In this document: positions 61,767-64,000 of the stretch, one piece after another
How the letters are laid out: every line of letters begins with the position of its first letter
How positions within the stretch are numbered: the stretch's first letter is position 1
Assembly (NCBI GenBank): GCA_900079685.1
Contig: LT599019.1
Span: 592,868 to 656,867, forward strand
Reading direction: 5' to 3'
DNA from: an uncultured delta proteobacterium
Lineage (GTDB): Bacteria > Desulfobacterota > Desulfovibrionia > Desulfovibrionales > Desulfovibrionaceae
Length of the DNA stretch: 64,000 nt
Program-made: the position numbers and the translations under genes
The notes under the pieces: generated by a model
What the model was told of the DNA's origin: nothing
The model's database searches: none
The model's input: only the letters and a program-made list of their open reading frames with translations

Positions 61767-63272
61767 ATGTTTATAGAAGGACTCAGCTTGCTGGCCACGG
61801 AACCCATGGCCATTGCATGGATCATCATAGGGACCGCTGTGGGGATTGTGTTCGGCGCGGTCCCGGGGCTTACGGCGACCATGGCCATCGCCATCTTCCT
61901 GCCGATCACCTACGGCCTGTCGCAGGTCTGCGGCCTGACGACCATCATCGCGCTGTACATCGGCGGCGTTTCCGGCGGCCTTATTTCGGCCATCCTGCTG
62001 AACATGCCCGGCACCCCCTCCTCCGTGGCTACCTGTTTCGACGGACGGCCCATGGCGCTGAAAGGCCAGGCGGACAAAGCAATCGGCGGGGGGATCATCT
62101 TTTCGTTCCTGGGGACGCTCTTCAGCATCGCCGCGCTGGTTTTCATCGCACCGAAACTCGCGGAAATCGCCGTGCGGTTCGCGCCGCACGAATACTTCGC
62201 CGTGACGTTTTTCTCCATTTCCCTGATCATCACCCTGTCCTCGGACGACCTTAAAAAAGGCTTCATGGCCGCCATCCTGGGCATGATGCTTTCCTGCGTG
62301 GGGCTGGACAAGGTCACCGGGGTGCCCCGCTACACCTTTGACGTGACGGCCATCCGCTCCGGGTTCAACATTCTCACCGTTCTGGTGGGGTTGTACGCCA
62401 TCCGGGAAGCCTTCGACACGGCGGAAAACGTTAACGCACTCAAAGACGTGAAAAGCGACGACGTCCGCATGCGCGGGACGGGCATCAGCCTGGCTGAATT
62501 CGCGAGCCAGGGCTGGAATGCGCTGCGCTCGGCCGCCATCGGGCTGGTGATCGGCATTCTGCCCGGCATCGGCGGGGGCACGTCCAATATCATCGCCTAC
62601 ACCGTGGCCAAAAACCAGTCCAAGACGCCGGAAAAATTCGGCACCGGCATCCTGGACGGCGTGGTCGCATCGGAAACCGCCAATAACGCCACCATCGGCG
62701 GGGCCATGATCCCGCTCCTGACCTTGGGCATTCCCGGAGACGCGGCAACCGCCATGATGCTCGGCGGCCTCGCCGTGCACGGCCTTTCTCCCGGCCCCAT
62801 GATTTTCCAGAACTACGGCCCGTTTCTGTACTGCATCTTCATCGTCATGGTGCTGTGCAGCATCGCCATGGTCGTTTTGGAGTTCTGGGGGTTGAGAGCG
62901 TTCATCAAGGTTCTCAAGGTCCCGAAAAACTACCTGCTGCCCACGATCATCGTGCTGTGCGCGGTGGGCGCGTTCGGGTTGAACAACCGCATTTTCGACG
63001 TGGGCGCGACCTTGTTCTTCGGCATCATCGGCATGGTGCTGGCGAAGCTCAAATTCCCGCTGCCGCCGCTGATTCTCGGTTTCATCCTGGGCAACACCAT
63101 GGAGAGCAGCTTCCGCCTGGCGCTTATCGCCTCCAGGGGCGACTATCATTCCTTCTTCAACAGGCCCATTTCCGGCACGCTCATTATTTTGACCATTCTC
63201 TTCATCGTTTATTCCCTGTTCAGGATTCATAAAAAACGGTCCAGTCAACCGGCCGCAACGTTTACCAACTAA
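61767..63272 (+). CDS. Tripartite tricarboxylate transporter large membrane subunit TctA
   Basis: 501 residues, about twelve helices. GAVPGLTATMAIAIFLPITYGL near residue 31, GGLISAILLNMPGTPSSVATCFDG near 72, and the repeat AIGLVIGILPGIGGGTSNIIAY near 255 are the TctA hallmark motifs. AAGGAGG precedes the ATG. Uses the ion gradient to import the solute bound by TctC. Confidence 0.93.
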   Translation: MFIEGLSLLATEPMAIAWIIIGTAVGIVFGAVPGLTATMAIAIFLPITYGLSQVCGLTTIIALYIGGVSGGLISAILLNMPGTPSSVATCFDGRPMALKGQADKAIGGGIIFSFLGTLFSIAALVFIAPKLAEIAVRFAPHEYFAVTFFSISLIITLSSDDLKKGFMAAILGMMLSCVGLDKVTGVPRYTFDVTAIRSGFNILTVLVGLYAIREAFDTAENVNALKDVKSDDVRMRGTGISLAEFASQGWNALRSAAIGLVIGILPGIGGGTSNIIAYTVAKNQSKTPEKFGTGILDGVVASETANNATIGGAMIPLLTLGIPGDAATAMMLGGLAVHGLSPGPMIFQNYGPFLYCIFIVMVLCSIAMVVLEFWGLRAFIKVLKVPKNYLLPTIIVLCAVGAFGLNNRIFDVGATLFFGIIGMVLAKLKFPLPPLILGFILGNTMESSFRLALIASRGDYHSFFNRPISGTLIILTILFIVYSLFRIHKKRSSQPAATFTN

Positions 63273-63286
63273 AAGGAGTGCACGCG

Positions 63287-64000
63287 ATGAAAAAACTGTT
63301 GCCGTTACTGCTCATACTGTTTCTTGCCATGACCGGCTCGCCGGCCGGGGCCGCGACCGATTACCCCGCCAGATCCGTCGAAATCGTGGTGCCCTTCGGC
63401 GCCGGCGGCGATACGGACTTCAACGCCCGCGTTCTTGCGAAATACCTTGAGAAAGAGCTCGGCAAGGCCTTCATCATCACCAATATGGCCGGCGGCGGCG
63501 GCACCATCGGCGCGGAAGAGGTGCAGCGTTCCAAGGCGGACGGGTACAAACTCCTGGTCATGCACGTGCAGATCTTCACCAACAAGGCCTTCGGCACCGT
63601 GGACTGGGGCTACGAAGCCATGGACATCGTCAGCGCGTACGGCCAGGGAACCGGCGAAATCGTCATGGTCCGCAAGGATTTTCCGGCCAACAACCTGAAA
63701 GAGATGATGGCGTACCTCAAAAAGAACCCCGGCAAAAACTTCGGCTGCACCCCGAGCGGCGGTTCCCACTACACGGGCGTGGTGCTGAACGACAACGGCG
63801 CGGGCCTCAATATCGTGACCATCGGCGACACCGGCGAACGCCTCGTGGGCCTCAAGAACGGCACGCTGGACGTGATCCAGTCCGCCCTGCCCCCCGCCCG
63901 TGACTATATCCAGAAAGGCGAGTTCAAGATCATCGGCGTGACGCTCTCCAAACGCTACCCCAGCTATCCCGACGTGCCCACCCTGAAAGAACAGGGCATA
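63287..64000 (+). CDS. Tripartite tricarboxylate transporter substrate-binding protein TctC (partial)
   Basis: First 238 residues; the gene runs off the window. AAAAGGAG precedes the ATG. Signal peptide LLLILFLAMTGSPAGA ends near residue 22. YPARSVEIVVPFGAGGDTDFNAR and a VNMAGGGGTIGAEE-like loop (ITNMAGGGGTIGAEEV) are family signatures for carboxylate binding. Order here is B-A-C rather than the more usual C-B-A. Confidence 0.92.
   Translation, partial: MKKLLPLLLILFLAMTGSPAGAATDYPARSVEIVVPFGAGGDTDFNARVLAKYLEKELGKAFIITNMAGGGGTIGAEEVQRSKADGYKLLVMHVQIFTNKAFGTVDWGYEAMDIVSAYGQGTGEIVMVRKDFPANNLKEMMAYLKKNPGKNFGCTPSGGSHYTGVVLNDNGAGLNIVTIGDTGERLVGLKNGTLDVIQSALPPARDYIQKGEFKIIGVTLSKRYPSYPDVPTLKEQGI

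Overview
The window is a high-GC chromosomal segment that fits an anaerobic sulfate- or sulfite-reducing deltaproteobacterium of the Desulfovibrionaceae. The evidence is the r-protein gene order with secY-map-rpmJ and no adk or infA, a DUF4390 gene followed by an NtrY-type kinase, a MucR-type zinc-finger regulator, a ~1400-residue fused acyl-CoA dehydratase activase, class III ribonucleotide reductase and several radical SAM enzymes. I name the family by inference only; there is no rRNA here.

Layout. 1-5.1 kb: aldo/keto reductase, radical SAM/SPASM protein, HMG-CoA-lyase-like and CaiB-like genes, and a small possible immunity protein. 5.3-19.9 kb: the S10-spc-alpha ribosomal supercluster on the minus strand (rpsJ to rplQ, including rpmJ and rpmD, which are easy to miss), driven by a clear promoter near 19.9 kb. 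About 460 bp of leader with extensive potential RNA structure and an internal terminator precede rpsJ. rpsD is missing between rpsK and rpoA. 20.3-25.0 kb: a MucR-like regulator, then a minus-strand set made of a SorC/LsrR-type regulator, DhaL, DhaK, an LsrF-type aldolase/thiolase and a VOC protein, with repeated palindromic operator candidates.

25.1-29.6 kb: a 4.3-kb remnant of a T7-like prophage inserted in the anticodon loop of tRNA-Leu(GAG). It holds a 5'-truncated tyrosine recombinase, a T7 gp19-like terminase and the N-terminal domain of a T7-like RNA polymerase, joined by a large internal deletion. It carries its own full tRNA-Leu and an array of att cores at an exact 110-bp period.

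29.7-42.6 kb: phenylacetate-CoA ligase, DUF4390 protein, NtrY-like kinase, a glycosyltransferase-like protein, then nrdD, a separate 58-codon glycyl-radical domain and nrdG, followed by membrane proteins, an MFS transporter, a PgeF-type laccase-domain protein and 5-formyl-THF cyclo-ligase. 42.9-51 kb: acyl-CoA dehydratase activase, nth, cutA, a PfkB kinase and glnS. 51.1-57.4 kb: six minus-strand envelope genes (CsgG-like, LpoB-like, YcfL-like and COG3014-like). 57.8-64 kb: a membrane protein, a Nudix CoA diphosphatase, and a plus-strand catabolic operon (RraA-like aldolase, 2-hydroxyacid dehydrogenase, TctB, TctA and TctC, the last cut by the window end).

The most notable points are the class III ribonucleotide reductase with its radical domain encoded as a separate translationally coupled gene, the T7-like prophage remnant with its tRNA-half array, the large structured leader before the S10 operon, and the LsrF/DhaKL operon, which could form an AI-2-like or ketose degradation route without LsrK and without Lsr transport genes.
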